Below are positions 7,560-15,122 of a stretch of DNA of 21,836 bases, piece after piece. A program made the position numbers and the translations under genes. This stretch comes from CAIPVR01 sp049316905. GTDB lineage: Bacteria; Actinomycetota; Acidimicrobiia; Acidimicrobiales; Microtrichaceae. Each line of letters begins with the position of its first letter. Position 1 is the first letter of the stretch. The notes under the pieces were generated by a model. That model worked only from the letters and a program-made list of their open reading frames with translations, was not told where the DNA came from and ran no database searches. The DNA lies in assembly GCA_049316905.1 (NCBI GenBank), contig JBMOJH010000054.1, forward strand, positions 1 to 21,836, given 5' to 3'.

Positions 7560-8483
7560 ATGTCGGAGCCTGCCGCCCGGGGGCGCACCGTGTTCGGGGT
7601 GCACACCAGCCCGGCCAACACCACCGTCGACGAGCTGGCCGCGCTGTGGGCCCGGATCGAGGAGGGGCCGTTCGACTGGATCTCGATCTGGGACCACTTC
7701 TACGGCGCGGACGGCGAGAGCACGCGGTGCCTCGAGGCGGTCGCCGTGCACACTGCGCTCGCCCTGCGCACCACGCGGGTGCGCTGCGGGTCGCTCGTGT
7801 ACTGCGCGGGGTTCCGCCACCCCGGCGTGCTCGCCAACGCGATGGCGGCGATCGACCACCTCTCCGGCGGCCGCTGCGACGTGGGCCTCGGCGCCGGGTG
7901 GCTCGGCGCCGAGTACCGCGCCTACGGGATCCCGTTCCCCGGTGCGGGCGCACGTCTCGACCTGCTCGACGAGTACGCGCGGTGCGTGCGAGCGCTCCTC
8001 CACGACGGCGAGGCGAGCTTCGAGGGCGAACACTTCCGCCTCGAACGGGCGGTGTGCGACCCCCGGCCGGTGCAGGACCGCCTGCCCGTGTGGATCGGCG
8101 GCGGCGGCGAGCGACGGACCCTGCGCATCGTGGCCGAGCTCGCCGACGGCTGGAACGTCCCGTTCATCTCGCCGGAGGACTACGCGCGCAAGAACCGCGT
8201 GCTCGACGAGCACTGCGAGGCGGTCGGTCGTGATCCCGGCGCGGTGCGACGGTCGGTGAACGTGGGGTGCGCACCCACCGAGGACTCGCTCCGGCGCCAG
8301 TTCGGAGCGATCGCGGACTTCGTCCGACCGGGGGTGCTGATGGGCTCGCCCGAGCAGCTCGTCGACGGCATCGGCCGCTTCGTGGAGGCCGGCGCGCAGC
8401 AGGTGAACCTGGCGCTGCGGGCCCCGTTCGAGCTCGAGGCGCTCGACGTCCTCGCCGAGGCGGTGCAGGGGTGGGACCGGTGA
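7560..8483 (+). CDS. LLM-class flavin/F420-dependent oxidoreductase
   Basis: This 307-residue protein is a luciferase-like TIM-barrel oxidoreductase. Typical landmarks are SIWDHF (42-47), LSGGRCDVGLGAGW (101-114), PVWIGGGGERRTLR (176-189) and ADGWN (195-199). In actinobacteria many such proteins use coenzyme F420, but FMN use cannot be excluded. The start is ATG 7560, not the GTG 9 bp upstream, because the -10 TACGGT (7547-7552) lies 7 nt before the ATG and there is no Shine-Dalgarno sequence. The stop codon overlaps the galT start by 4 nt, so this is the first gene of a three-gene operon. Its job next to galactose genes is unclear. Confidence 0.88.
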   Translation: MSEPAARGRTVFGVHTSPANTTVDELAALWARIEEGPFDWISIWDHFYGADGESTRCLEAVAVHTALALRTTRVRCGSLVYCAGFRHPGVLANAMAAIDHLSGGRCDVGLGAGWLGAEYRAYGIPFPGAGARLDLLDEYARCVRALLHDGEASFEGEHFRLERAVCDPRPVQDRLPVWIGGGGERRTLRIVAELADGWNVPFISPEDYARKNRVLDEHCEAVGRDPGAVRRSVNVGCAPTEDSLRRQFGAIADFVRPGVLMGSPEQLVDGIGRFVEAGAQQVNLALRAPFELEALDVLAEAVQGWDR

Positions 8484-9331
8484 GCGAGCGCATCGACCCG
8501 CTCACCCGGCGGCCCACCTGGATCGTCGGCTCGCGCCAGAAGCGCCCCAACCTGCCGTCGTCGGGCTGCCCCTTCTGCCCCGGCGGCATCGAGGCCCCCG
8601 ACGACTACGACGTGCGCTGGTTCACCAACCGGTGGCCCGCGATGGAGGGCGACCGCTGCGAGGTCGTCCTCTACACCCCGGACCACGACGCGGAGTTCTG
8701 GAGCCTCGGGGTCGGCGGCGCCCGACGGGTGGTGGACCTCTGGGCCGACCGCACCCGCGAGCTCGGCGCCCGTGACGACGTCGACTACGTGCTCGTGTTC
8801 GAGAACCGCGGCCCCGAGGTGGGCGCCACGATCGCCCACCCGCACGGCCAGATCTACGCGTTCGACTCGGTCCCGCCCGAGCCGCTGCGCGAGCTGGTCG
8901 ACGGCGTGCTCGACCCGTCGACGGTGGCCGAGGAGCTCGTGGTGTGCCGTCACGGCGACTGGACGGCGTGGGTGCCCGACGCGGCCTGGTGGCCCTACGA
9001 GCTGCGGTTCGCGCCGTCCACCGAGGTGCCTGACCTGGTGGACCCCCGGTGCGACCGCGACGGCCTCGCCGCCGCGCTGGTGGACGCGCTCGCCCGCCTC
9101 GACCAGCTCTTCGACGCGCCGATGCCCTACATGATGTGGATCCACCAGCGGCCGACCGACGGCGGCGACTGGCCGGGCGCACGGGTGCACGTCCACGTGG
9201 CACCACTCCTGCGGGCGCCGGGCGTGCAGCGCTTCGTGGCCGCCGCGGAGCTCGGCGGCGGCGTGTTCTTCAACCCCGTCACCCCGCCCGACGCCGCTGC
9301 CGCCTTGCGCGACCGGCCGGGCCCGCCGTGA
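8480..9331 (+). CDS. galT: Galactose-1-phosphate uridylyltransferase
   Basis: This 283-residue enzyme of the HIT superfamily exchanges UMP between UDP-glucose and galactose-1-phosphate in the Leloir pathway. The catalytic block IAHPHGQ is clear, with His122 expected to form the uridylyl adduct. CPFC (30-33) matches the zinc-binding Cys pair, and HVHVAPLLR (237 onward) is the second His-rich block. It is shorter than the E. coli enzyme (348), with compact loops. The start is GTG 8480, which shares GTGA with the stop of the LLM gene. Its own TGA overlaps the galK start in the same way. A related nucleotidylyltransferase of other specificity is possible, but the galK partner supports GalT. Confidence 0.88.
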   Translation: MSERIDPLTRRPTWIVGSRQKRPNLPSSGCPFCPGGIEAPDDYDVRWFTNRWPAMEGDRCEVVLYTPDHDAEFWSLGVGGARRVVDLWADRTRELGARDDVDYVLVFENRGPEVGATIAHPHGQIYAFDSVPPEPLRELVDGVLDPSTVAEELVVCRHGDWTAWVPDAAWWPYELRFAPSTEVPDLVDPRCDRDGLAAALVDALARLDQLFDAPMPYMMWIHQRPTDGGDWPGARVHVHVAPLLRAPGVQRFVAAAELGGGVFFNPVTPPDAAAALRDRPGPP

Positions 9332-10344
9332 GCCGCGCCGACCGCGACGGTGCGACCGTCGCGACCCACGCGCCAGGGCGCGTGAACCTGATCGGCGACC
9401 ACACGGACTACATGGGCGGCCTCGCCCTGCCGATGGCGGTCGACCTGGGCACCACCGTGCGGGGCCGCGTCGGCGGGACCCGCCTGCGGCTGCGCTCGGA
9501 GGGCTTCGAGGACGTGCTCGACGTGGAGCTCCCCGTGACGGACCCGGCGGTGGTGACACCCACCTGGGGCCGGTACGCGGCGGGCGTGGCGGCGGAGCTC
9601 GGGACGCGCCGGGGTCTCGACGGCACGGTCACCTCGACGGTGCCGGCGGGCGGTGGGCTGAGCTCCAGCGCGGCGCTGGAGGTGGCGGTCGCCCTCGCGC
9701 TCGGCGCGCCGGACGACCCGGTGGAGCTCGCAGACCTGTGCCGCCGGGCCGAGACCGCGGCCACCGGTGTGCCCTGCGGGATCATGGACCAGCTGTGCTC
9801 GGTGGCCGGGGTGGCGGGCCACGCCCTCCTGATCGACTGCGCCACCCTCGAGGTGACGCCGGTGCGGATCCCCGACGAGGCGGCGATCTGGGTGGTCGAC
9901 CCGGGTGAGCCACGGGCGCTCGCCGGCTCGGCCTACGCGGAGCGCCGGGCCACCTGCGAGGCGGCCGCGGAGGTGGTCGGCCCGCTCCCCCACGCCGACA
10001 TGTCCGCGATCGAGTCCCTCGACGACCCGGTGCTGCGCGCCCGGGCGCGCCACGTGCGCACCGAGTGTGACCGGGTGCGGGGCGCCGCCGCCGCGCTGAC
10101 CGCCGGCGACCTGGTGCGGGCCGGCGAGCTGATGGTCGAGTCGCACCGGTCGCTCGCGGAGGACTTCGAGGTGTCCACGCCGGGGCTGGACCGCGCGGTC
10201 GAGGAGCTCATGGGCCTGCTGGGCGTGTACGGGGCCCGGCTCACCGGCGCCGGCTTCGGCGGCAACGTCGTGGCCCTCGCGCGGCCCGACGCGGTGCTGC
10301 CCGGTCGACGGGTCCGCCCGTCGGAGGGTGCCCGCCTGCTCTGA
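9328..10344 (+). CDS. galK: Galactokinase
   Basis: This 338-residue GHMP kinase phosphorylates galactose at C1. The galactokinase signature GRVNLIGDHTDYMGG is at 17-31, with Asp where most members have Glu. The ATP loop PAGGGLSSSAAL follows near 106-117, then GIMDQ with the presumed catalytic Asp, and the C-terminal GARLTGAGFGGN near 302-313. The length is a little below the E. coli enzyme (382). The start is GTG 9328, overlapping the galT stop by 4 nt, so translation is coupled. No galE or galM lies in the window, so epimerisation must be encoded elsewhere. Confidence 0.92.
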   Translation: MSRADRDGATVATHAPGRVNLIGDHTDYMGGLALPMAVDLGTTVRGRVGGTRLRLRSEGFEDVLDVELPVTDPAVVTPTWGRYAAGVAAELGTRRGLDGTVTSTVPAGGGLSSSAALEVAVALALGAPDDPVELADLCRRAETAATGVPCGIMDQLCSVAGVAGHALLIDCATLEVTPVRIPDEAAIWVVDPGEPRALAGSAYAERRATCEAAAEVVGPLPHADMSAIESLDDPVLRARARHVRTECDRVRGAAAALTAGDLVRAGELMVESHRSLAEDFEVSTPGLDRAVEELMGLLGVYGARLTGAGFGGNVVALARPDAVLPGRRVRPSEGARLL

Positions 10345-10363
10345 GCCCGCTCCGGCGGTGGGC
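10345..10363. terminator. Weak hairpin after galK
   Basis: A stem of 7 pairs, two of them G-U, with arms 10345-10351 and 10357-10363 and a 5-nt loop, starts directly after the galK stop. It lies between convergent galK and the bPH2 gene. There is no U-run, so this is a weak candidate. Confidence 0.25.
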
Positions 10364-10376
10364 GAGCGACCGGCGA

Positions 10377-11099
10377 TCAGGCCGTGGGCGGGGCGGGGGG
10401 CGGCGCCGCGGGCGGCGGTCCGGCGGCACCGCCGAGCAGGGTGGCCTTCTGCTGCTCGAACTCGGCCTGGGTGAGGTGGCCCTGGTCCCGGAGTGCGGCG
10501 AGCTTCGCGATCTCGTCGGCCACCGACGGCGCCGCGGGGGCCGCCGCCGGGGGCGCGGCCTGCTGGTAGTGCGCGTTCGTGATGGCGCCCATCCGGTCGA
10601 ACTTCCGGTTCTCGTTGTCCTCCATGGCCTGGTACAGCAGGTTCTGCACGGCGATGGGATCCTTCACGTCCTCGAAGCGCTGCATCCCCATCTCACCCGC
10701 CGACTCGACGTGCAGCGTGCCGGCGCCGACCATCCGCTCGAACAGCTTCTGGTGGAAGAAGACCGTGTTGATCCGGTCGAGCGGGATCTCGATCCCACGC
10801 TTGCGGATCACGCCCTCGCGGTAGATGCAGCGGTCGGTGGTGATCACGAAGTTCGTCGAGTACCAGACGAGCAGGCGGTGGCCGAGGTGGAGGAGGGCAC
10901 CGAGGATGATGAGGATCCCGAGCCACTTGAGCCCGTCGCCGGCGATGTTGTCCCAGCCGCTGGTGAAGCTCAGCAGGAGGATCCCCACGGTGGTCCCGAT
11001 CGCCACGTAGACGATCGACCGGACCATCATGATCCAGTGGGGATGGGTGTCCACGAGGACCTTCTCGTCGCCGTAGAGGAGCTTCGGGTCGTATCCCAC
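10377..11099 (-). CDS. Membrane protein with bacterial PH domain and C-terminal SHOCT domain
   Basis: This 240-residue protein has two predicted transmembrane helices (about 23-46 and 59-82). A bacterial PH (bPH2, YdbS-like) domain follows (about 80-160), with FVITTDRCIYREGVIRKRG and the IPLDRINTV strand typical of that family. A low-complexity Ala/Pro stretch leads to a SHOCT helix pair at 193-224 (ADEIAKLAALRDQGHLTQAEF). SHOCT domains are thought to mediate oligomerisation or partner binding. The biochemical role is unknown. The start is GTG 11099, with a -10 TAGCCT (11111-11106) ending 6 nt upstream, suggesting leaderless translation. It diverges from the helicase gene across 79 bp. Confidence 0.85.
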   Translation of the reverse strand: MGYDPKLLYGDEKVLVDTHPHWIMMVRSIVYVAIGTTVGILLLSFTSGWDNIAGDGLKWLGILIILGALLHLGHRLLVWYSTNFVITTDRCIYREGVIRKRGIEIPLDRINTVFFHQKLFERMVGAGTLHVESAGEMGMQRFEDVKDPIAVQNLLYQAMEDNENRKFDRMGAITNAHYQQAAPPAAAPAAPSVADEIAKLAALRDQGHLTQAEFEQQKATLLGGAAGPPPAAPPPAPPTA

Positions 11100-11105
11100 C
11101 CCGTC

Positions 11106-11111
11106 AGGCTA
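11106..11111 (-). promoter_or_regulatory. Leaderless -10 box, bPH2/SHOCT gene
   Basis: TAGCCT on the minus strand ends 6 nt before GTG 11099. No Shine-Dalgarno sequence fits between the box and the start. Confidence 0.5.
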
Positions 11112-11139
11112 ACCGTGCGGGCCCGCCGGGCCGTTCCTT

Positions 11140-11172
11140 CCCGGACCCGGTGTCCGGGCCCACTGGTACCGT
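11140..11172 (+). promoter_or_regulatory. Leaderless promoter of the helicase gene with inverted repeat
   Basis: The -10 TACCGT (11167-11172) ends 6 nt before ATG 11179. Upstream, CCCGGAC (11140-11146) and GTCCGGG (11152-11158) form a perfect 7-bp inverted repeat with a 5-nt spacer, centred 30 bp before the start codon. It would cover the -35 region and may be an operator. Confidence 0.45.
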
Positions 11173-11178
11173 CGGCCC

Positions 11179-13353
11179 ATGGAGCAGCTGGGCCCCACGG
11201 AGCGTCGTGCCGGCACGCCGGGTGACGGCACCGACGTGGTCGACGACCACGACGCCGCGGCCGCCGGGCGCCTGCTCCAGGGGCTCAACGCCGAGCAGCA
11301 CCGCGCCGTCACCTCCACCGAGGCGCCGCTGCGCATCCTGGCGGGCGCCGGCTCGGGCAAGACCCGGGTGCTCACCCACCGCATCGCCCACCGGGCCCTG
11401 ACCGACACCCTCGACCCGCAGCGGGTCCTGGCGGTCACCTTCACCCGCAAGGCCGCGGGCGAGCTCCGCGACCGTCTCGGCCGACTCGGCCTGCGCCACG
11501 GCGTGCACGCCGGCACCTTCCACGCGATCGCCTACGCGCAGCTCCGCCAGCGGTGGGAGGAACGCGGGGTCCGGCCGCCGGAACTGCTCGACCGCAAGGT
11601 CGGCTTCGTCGCCCGCCTGATGCCCGGGCGCGACCGAACCGCACCGCTCGACGTGGTGTCCGAGATCGAGTGGGCCGCGGCCCGCCGGGTGCCACCCGAG
11701 CGCTACGAGGAGGCGGCCGCCGCGGCGCACCGCCGCCCCCCGCTGTCGCTCGCGCAGGTGGCCACGGTCTACGGCCGGTACGAGGAGCAGAAGCGCCGGC
11801 GCCGGCTGGTGGACTTCGACGACCTGCTCCGGCTCGCGGCACGCGACCTCTCGGCCGATCCCGTGTACGCCTCGGCGCGGCACTGGCGCTACCGGCACCT
11901 GTTCGTCGACGAGTTCCAGGACGTGAACCCGTTGCAGTTCCACCTCCTGCGCGCGTGGCTGGGCCCGGAGTCCGACCTGTGCGTGGTGGGCGACCCCAAC
12001 CAGGCCATCTACGCCTGGAACGGGGCCGACGCCCGCTACCTGGTGGACTTCGACACCTACTTCCCCGGTGGGGGCACCGTCACCCTCAGCGAGAACTACC
12101 GGTCGTCACCCCAGATCCTCGCCGTGGCCAACGCCGTGCTCGCCGCGGGAGGCGGGGCCGGCGGGTCGGGCATGGAGCTGCGTCCGAACCGGCCGGCCGG
12201 GCCGGTGCCCACCGTGCGCCCCACGGCGGATGAGACCGAGGAGGCCCGCACGGTGGCCCGCGCCCTGCGCGACGCCCACCGCCCTGGCGTGCCGTGGTCG
12301 CAGCAGGCCGTGCTCGTGCGCACCAACGCGCAGGCGGCGGTGATGGCCGAGGTCTTCCAGTCCGCGGGCATTCCGCACCGGGTGCGCGGCTCGGCCAACC
12401 TGCTGGACCAGCCCGAGGTGCGCCAGGCGCTCGCCGCGGTCCGCCGGGCACCCAACCTCCAGGTGGCCCTCGCCGACCTCGAGGCCGACGCGATGGGCCC
12501 CGCGCCCGCACCCACTCCCGCGGTCGAGGGCAATCCGGTCGAGAGCTCGGCCCCCGCCGCCGCCGGGCGGTCCGAACCCACGATCGATCTGCGCGAGCCG
12601 TCGCATCTCACCGAGGAGCGCCGCGCCAACCTCGCCGAATTGGTCCGCCTCGGCCACGAGTACGTGGCACTCGATCCGGGCGGCGGGGTGCCGGCGTTCC
12701 TCGCATGGCTCACCTCGACCCTTCGCAGCGAGGACCGTGTGGGGGGCGACGTGGTCGACGTGGTCACCTTCCACGCCGCCAAGGGCCTCGAGTGGGGGGT
12801 GGTCCACGTGGCCGGCCTCGAGGAGGGCTTCGTCCCGATCCACCACGCACAGGACGACCCGGACGCCCTCGACGAGGAGCGTCGCCTGCTCTACGTGGCC
12901 CTCACCCGCGCGCGGGAGGAACTGCACTGCACCTGGGCCCGGCGCCGCGCGTTCGGGTCGCGTTCGCTGAACCGCTCGCCCTCGCCATGGCTCGCCGCGG
13001 TGCAGGCGGCCGTGGGGGTCACCCCCGGTGAGCTGTCCCGCTCGGAGGGCGCCCGCCGCGCCCGCCGGGCGCGTGCCGCGGTGGGGTCGTCGGCCAACGC
13101 GACCCCGGCGCGCAAGGAGCCGGCCGACGCCGCCGACCGCCGCCTCTTCTCGGCGCTCCGGGAGTGGCGTCGCCGCCGGGCGGCCGCGGCCGACGTCCCG
13201 GCGTTCGTGGTGTTCGACGACCGGACCCTCACCGCACTCGCGGAGCGGCGGCCGCGCACCCGGGCCCAGCTGCTCGCCGTGCCCGGGATCGGCCCGGCGA
13301 AGGCGGAGCGCTTCGGCGAGGAGGTGCTCGCCCTCATCGCCGAGGCCGACTGA
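11179..13353 (+). CDS. uvrD2: UvrD2-like SF1A DNA helicase with C-terminal HRDC domain
   Basis: This 724-residue ATP-dependent 3'-5' helicase has all SF1A motifs. LNAEQHRAV (36-44) is the Q motif and AGAGSGKT (55-62) is Walker A. TFHAIAYA follows, then DEFQD (about 244-248) as Walker B and GDPNQAIYAWNGA. TLSENYRS, TFHAAKGLEW and RRLLYVALTRAREEL complete the set. A proline/acidic insert (about 440-475) sits between helicase blocks. The last 75 residues form an HRDC domain with VPGIGPAKAERFG. This layout matches mycobacterial UvrD2, an essential repair or replication helicase, but the Cys4 motif that joins helicase and HRDC there is absent. The start is ATG 11179, apparently leaderless. Confidence 0.92.
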   Translation: MEQLGPTERRAGTPGDGTDVVDDHDAAAAGRLLQGLNAEQHRAVTSTEAPLRILAGAGSGKTRVLTHRIAHRALTDTLDPQRVLAVTFTRKAAGELRDRLGRLGLRHGVHAGTFHAIAYAQLRQRWEERGVRPPELLDRKVGFVARLMPGRDRTAPLDVVSEIEWAAARRVPPERYEEAAAAAHRRPPLSLAQVATVYGRYEEQKRRRRLVDFDDLLRLAARDLSADPVYASARHWRYRHLFVDEFQDVNPLQFHLLRAWLGPESDLCVVGDPNQAIYAWNGADARYLVDFDTYFPGGGTVTLSENYRSSPQILAVANAVLAAGGGAGGSGMELRPNRPAGPVPTVRPTADETEEARTVARALRDAHRPGVPWSQQAVLVRTNAQAAVMAEVFQSAGIPHRVRGSANLLDQPEVRQALAAVRRAPNLQVALADLEADAMGPAPAPTPAVEGNPVESSAPAAAGRSEPTIDLREPSHLTEERRANLAELVRLGHEYVALDPGGGVPAFLAWLTSTLRSEDRVGGDVVDVVTFHAAKGLEWGVVHVAGLEEGFVPIHHAQDDPDALDEERRLLYVALTRAREELHCTWARRRAFGSRSLNRSPSPWLAAVQAAVGVTPGELSRSEGARRARRARAAVGSSANATPARKEPADAADRRLFSALREWRRRRAAAADVPAFVVFDDRTLTALAERRPRTRAQLLAVPGIGPAKAERFGEEVLALIAEAD

Positions 13354-13356
13354 ACC

Positions 13357-13382
13357 GGCCCGTCGGGCCCCCCACCGGGGGC
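13357..13382. terminator. Hairpin cluster between convergent helicase and thioesterase genes
   Basis: Two adjacent GC hairpins fill the 32-bp gap: GGCCC-GTC-GGGCC (13357-13369) and GCCCCC-CACC-GGGGGC (13367-13382). They overlap slightly and could act as alternatives. There is no U-run. The position fits bidirectional termination. Confidence 0.4.
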
Positions 13383-13385
13383 GGG

Positions 13386-14261
13386 CTATTCCGCGGCGCT
13401 GCCGCCGCGGTTGCGGGCCTCGAGCAGCGCACCGAAGCGCGCTGCGTCGAAGGCGATGAACAGGCCCTCCGCCTCCGCGGTGAGCTCGTCCCCGGCGTGC
13501 AGCGTGCCGCGGATGCGGATCTTGCGGCCCTCCCGCTCGTGCAGCCACCCGGTCAGGGTCAGCGGCGTGAGCAGCGGGGTGGGCCGGCGGTAGTCCACCT
13601 CGAGCCGGGCGGTCATCCCCGCCACGCCGGAGAGGGACTGGGTGGCGCCGAGCACCTCGTCGAACACGGCCGCGATGTAGCCACCGTGCACACATCCGGG
13701 CGGGCCTTCATACGCGGACCCGAAGGTCACGCGACCGACGATGCGGTCCTCCACGTGGTCCAGGGTCATGGGCGGCGACAGCGGGTTCGCCAGACCGATG
13801 AACGGGCTGTGGTCGAAGAACGCGAAACGCTCGGGGTCGTCCGCGTCCATCGTCGGGGCCCGACCCGCCGTGCCCGCGGCCCGCGGGGCGATCGCCCCAC
13901 CGGCGTTGGCCGCCTCCCGGAAGCCCTCGTAGGCCTGGCCCGACGGCAGCGCCCCGATGACCCGCACGAGCTCCTCGAGCCGGTCGGCCGCGGCCACCAC
14001 GTCCTCCTCGGGCGCGGTGGTGCTCACGAGGTGCTCGATCAGGTCGCGGGCCGCCGCCGCGAGGCGCCGCACCTCGGCGCGCCGGCTCGTGTCCTCCAGG
14101 GAATGGAATCCCTCGACCCGCCAGCTCACCGGGCGGTCCGAGCGGAGGCGTTCGGCCATCAGCTCCGCCGTGGCCCGCCCCTCGGAGTCGTCCGCGGTCG
14201 TGGGGTCCGGCGCTGAACCGGCACCGTCAGGAGCCTCGCTGTCGGGTGCGCCGCCGCTCAC
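13386..14261 (-). CDS. PaaI/YdiI-like hotdog thioesterase with long N-terminal extension
   Basis: This 291-residue protein has a hotdog thioesterase domain at about 140-275. The active-site helix is VHGGYIAAVFDEVLG (191-205), where HGG and the downstream Asp/Glu match acyl-CoA thioesterases of the PaaI group. The first 130 residues are additional. They hold an acidic, disordered start and a predicted helical segment rich in Arg, Ala and Glu (55-105) that I do not recognise. The start is GTG 14261, overlapping the exonuclease stop by 4 nt (GTGA), so it is the second gene of a two-gene unit. The substrate is unknown. The functional link with a DNA-repair nuclease is not obvious. Confidence 0.8.
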   Translation of the reverse strand: MSGGAPDSEAPDGAGSAPDPTTADDSEGRATAELMAERLRSDRPVSWRVEGFHSLEDTSRRAEVRRLAAAARDLIEHLVSTTAPEEDVVAAADRLEELVRVIGALPSGQAYEGFREAANAGGAIAPRAAGTAGRAPTMDADDPERFAFFDHSPFIGLANPLSPPMTLDHVEDRIVGRVTFGSAYEGPPGCVHGGYIAAVFDEVLGATQSLSGVAGMTARLEVDYRRPTPLLTPLTLTGWLHEREGRKIRIRGTLHAGDELTAEAEGLFIAFDAARFGALLEARNRGGSAAE

Positions 14262-15037
14262 GACCCCACCTCGTAGGTGGCGAGCACCGGGGCGTGGTCC
14301 GACGGCTTCGTCCCCTTCCGGGCGTTGCGGTCGATCAGGTCCGCGGTGCACCGGTCGGCGAGGGCCCGACTGGAGAGCAGATAGTCGATGCGCATCCCGC
14401 GGCGCTTGTGGAAGTCGCCGTTGCGGTAGTCCCAGTAGGAGAAGATGCCGGGCTCCGGGTACCGCTCGCGCAGCGTGTCGACGAGGCCCCAGTCGCGCAC
14501 GTGGGCGAGCGCGTCGCGCTCGGCCGGCGTCACGTGCGTGCTGCCCTCGAACGCAGCGGTGCTCCACACGTCCTCGTCGGCGGGTGCGATGTTCCAGTCG
14601 CCGAGCACCACCAGGAGCTCCTCCGGTGTGTGGTGGGCGTCGAGGTGGGCGCGGAGCCGTCCGAGCCAGTCGAGCTTGTAGGCGTAGTGGTCGTGGCCGA
14701 CCTCGCGGCCGTTGGGCACGTAGACGGAGCACACCCGCACCCCGCCGCAGGTGGCCCACAGGGCCCGGGCGTCGGGGTCGGGCTCCCGGCCGTCGTCGAA
14801 GCCGGCCACCACGTCCTCGATGCCCACCCGGCTCAGCACGGCCACGCCGTTCCACCGGCCCTCGCCGTGGTGCACCGAGTCGTACCCCAGCCGCTGGAAG
14901 TCCATGCCCGGGAACTGGGCGTCGGACATCTTCGTCTCCTGCAGGCACACCACGTCGGGCTCCACGGCGGCCAGCCACTCCTCCACCCGGGGCATCCGGG
15001 CGTTGAGCGAGTTGACGTTCCAGGTGGCGATGAGCAC
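14258..15037 (-). CDS. xthA: Exodeoxyribonuclease III (AP endonuclease)
   Basis: This 259-residue member of the EEP nuclease family cleaves at abasic sites and trims 3' ends in base-excision repair. Catalytic and metal positions are all present: Asn7 in WNVNS, Glu34 in QETK, Tyr106 in VYVPNG, Asp147 and Asn149 in GDWN, Asp218 in RIDYLL, and His248 in SDHAP. The length is close to E. coli XthA (268). The start is GTG 15037, with TAGATT (15049-15044) ending 6 nt upstream, so the mRNA is probably leaderless. It diverges from kgd over 85 bp and overlaps the thioesterase start. Confidence 0.93.
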   Translation of the reverse strand: MLIATWNVNSLNARMPRVEEWLAAVEPDVVCLQETKMSDAQFPGMDFQRLGYDSVHHGEGRWNGVAVLSRVGIEDVVAGFDDGREPDPDARALWATCGGVRVCSVYVPNGREVGHDHYAYKLDWLGRLRAHLDAHHTPEELLVVLGDWNIAPADEDVWSTAAFEGSTHVTPAERDALAHVRDWGLVDTLRERYPEPGIFSYWDYRNGDFHKRRGMRIDYLLSSRALADRCTADLIDRNARKGTKPSDHAPVLATYEVGS

Positions 15038-15043
15038 GAACGG

Positions 15044-15049
15044 AATCTA
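15044..15049 (-). promoter_or_regulatory. Leaderless -10 box, xthA
   Basis: TAGATT on the minus strand ends 6 nt before GTG 15037. No Shine-Dalgarno sequence is present. Confidence 0.5.
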
Positions 15050-15078
15050 GGCGGTCCCCGCTCGCGCCCCGCCGCCCG

Positions 15079-15116
15079 GTGGTGCACCGGGAGAGGGTGC
15101 ACCACGCCGGTAGGCT
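15079..15116 (+). promoter_or_regulatory. kgd promoter with 10-bp inverted repeat
   Basis: The -10 TAGGCT (15111-15116) ends 6 nt before GTG 15123. GTGGTGCACC (15079-15088) and GGTGCACCAC (15096-15105) form a perfect inverted repeat with a 7-nt spacer. Each arm contains the self-palindrome GGTGCACC, so it can also be read as two tandem sites 15 bp apart. It covers the expected -35 region and may be an operator. Confidence 0.5.
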
Positions 15117-15122
15117 CGGCCC

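Noticed and set aside
7516..7953. Upstream extension of the MocA-like gene
   Set aside because: It overlaps the LLM gene on the other strand, and the extension is Arg-rich shadow sequence. GTG 7515 has a good promoter.
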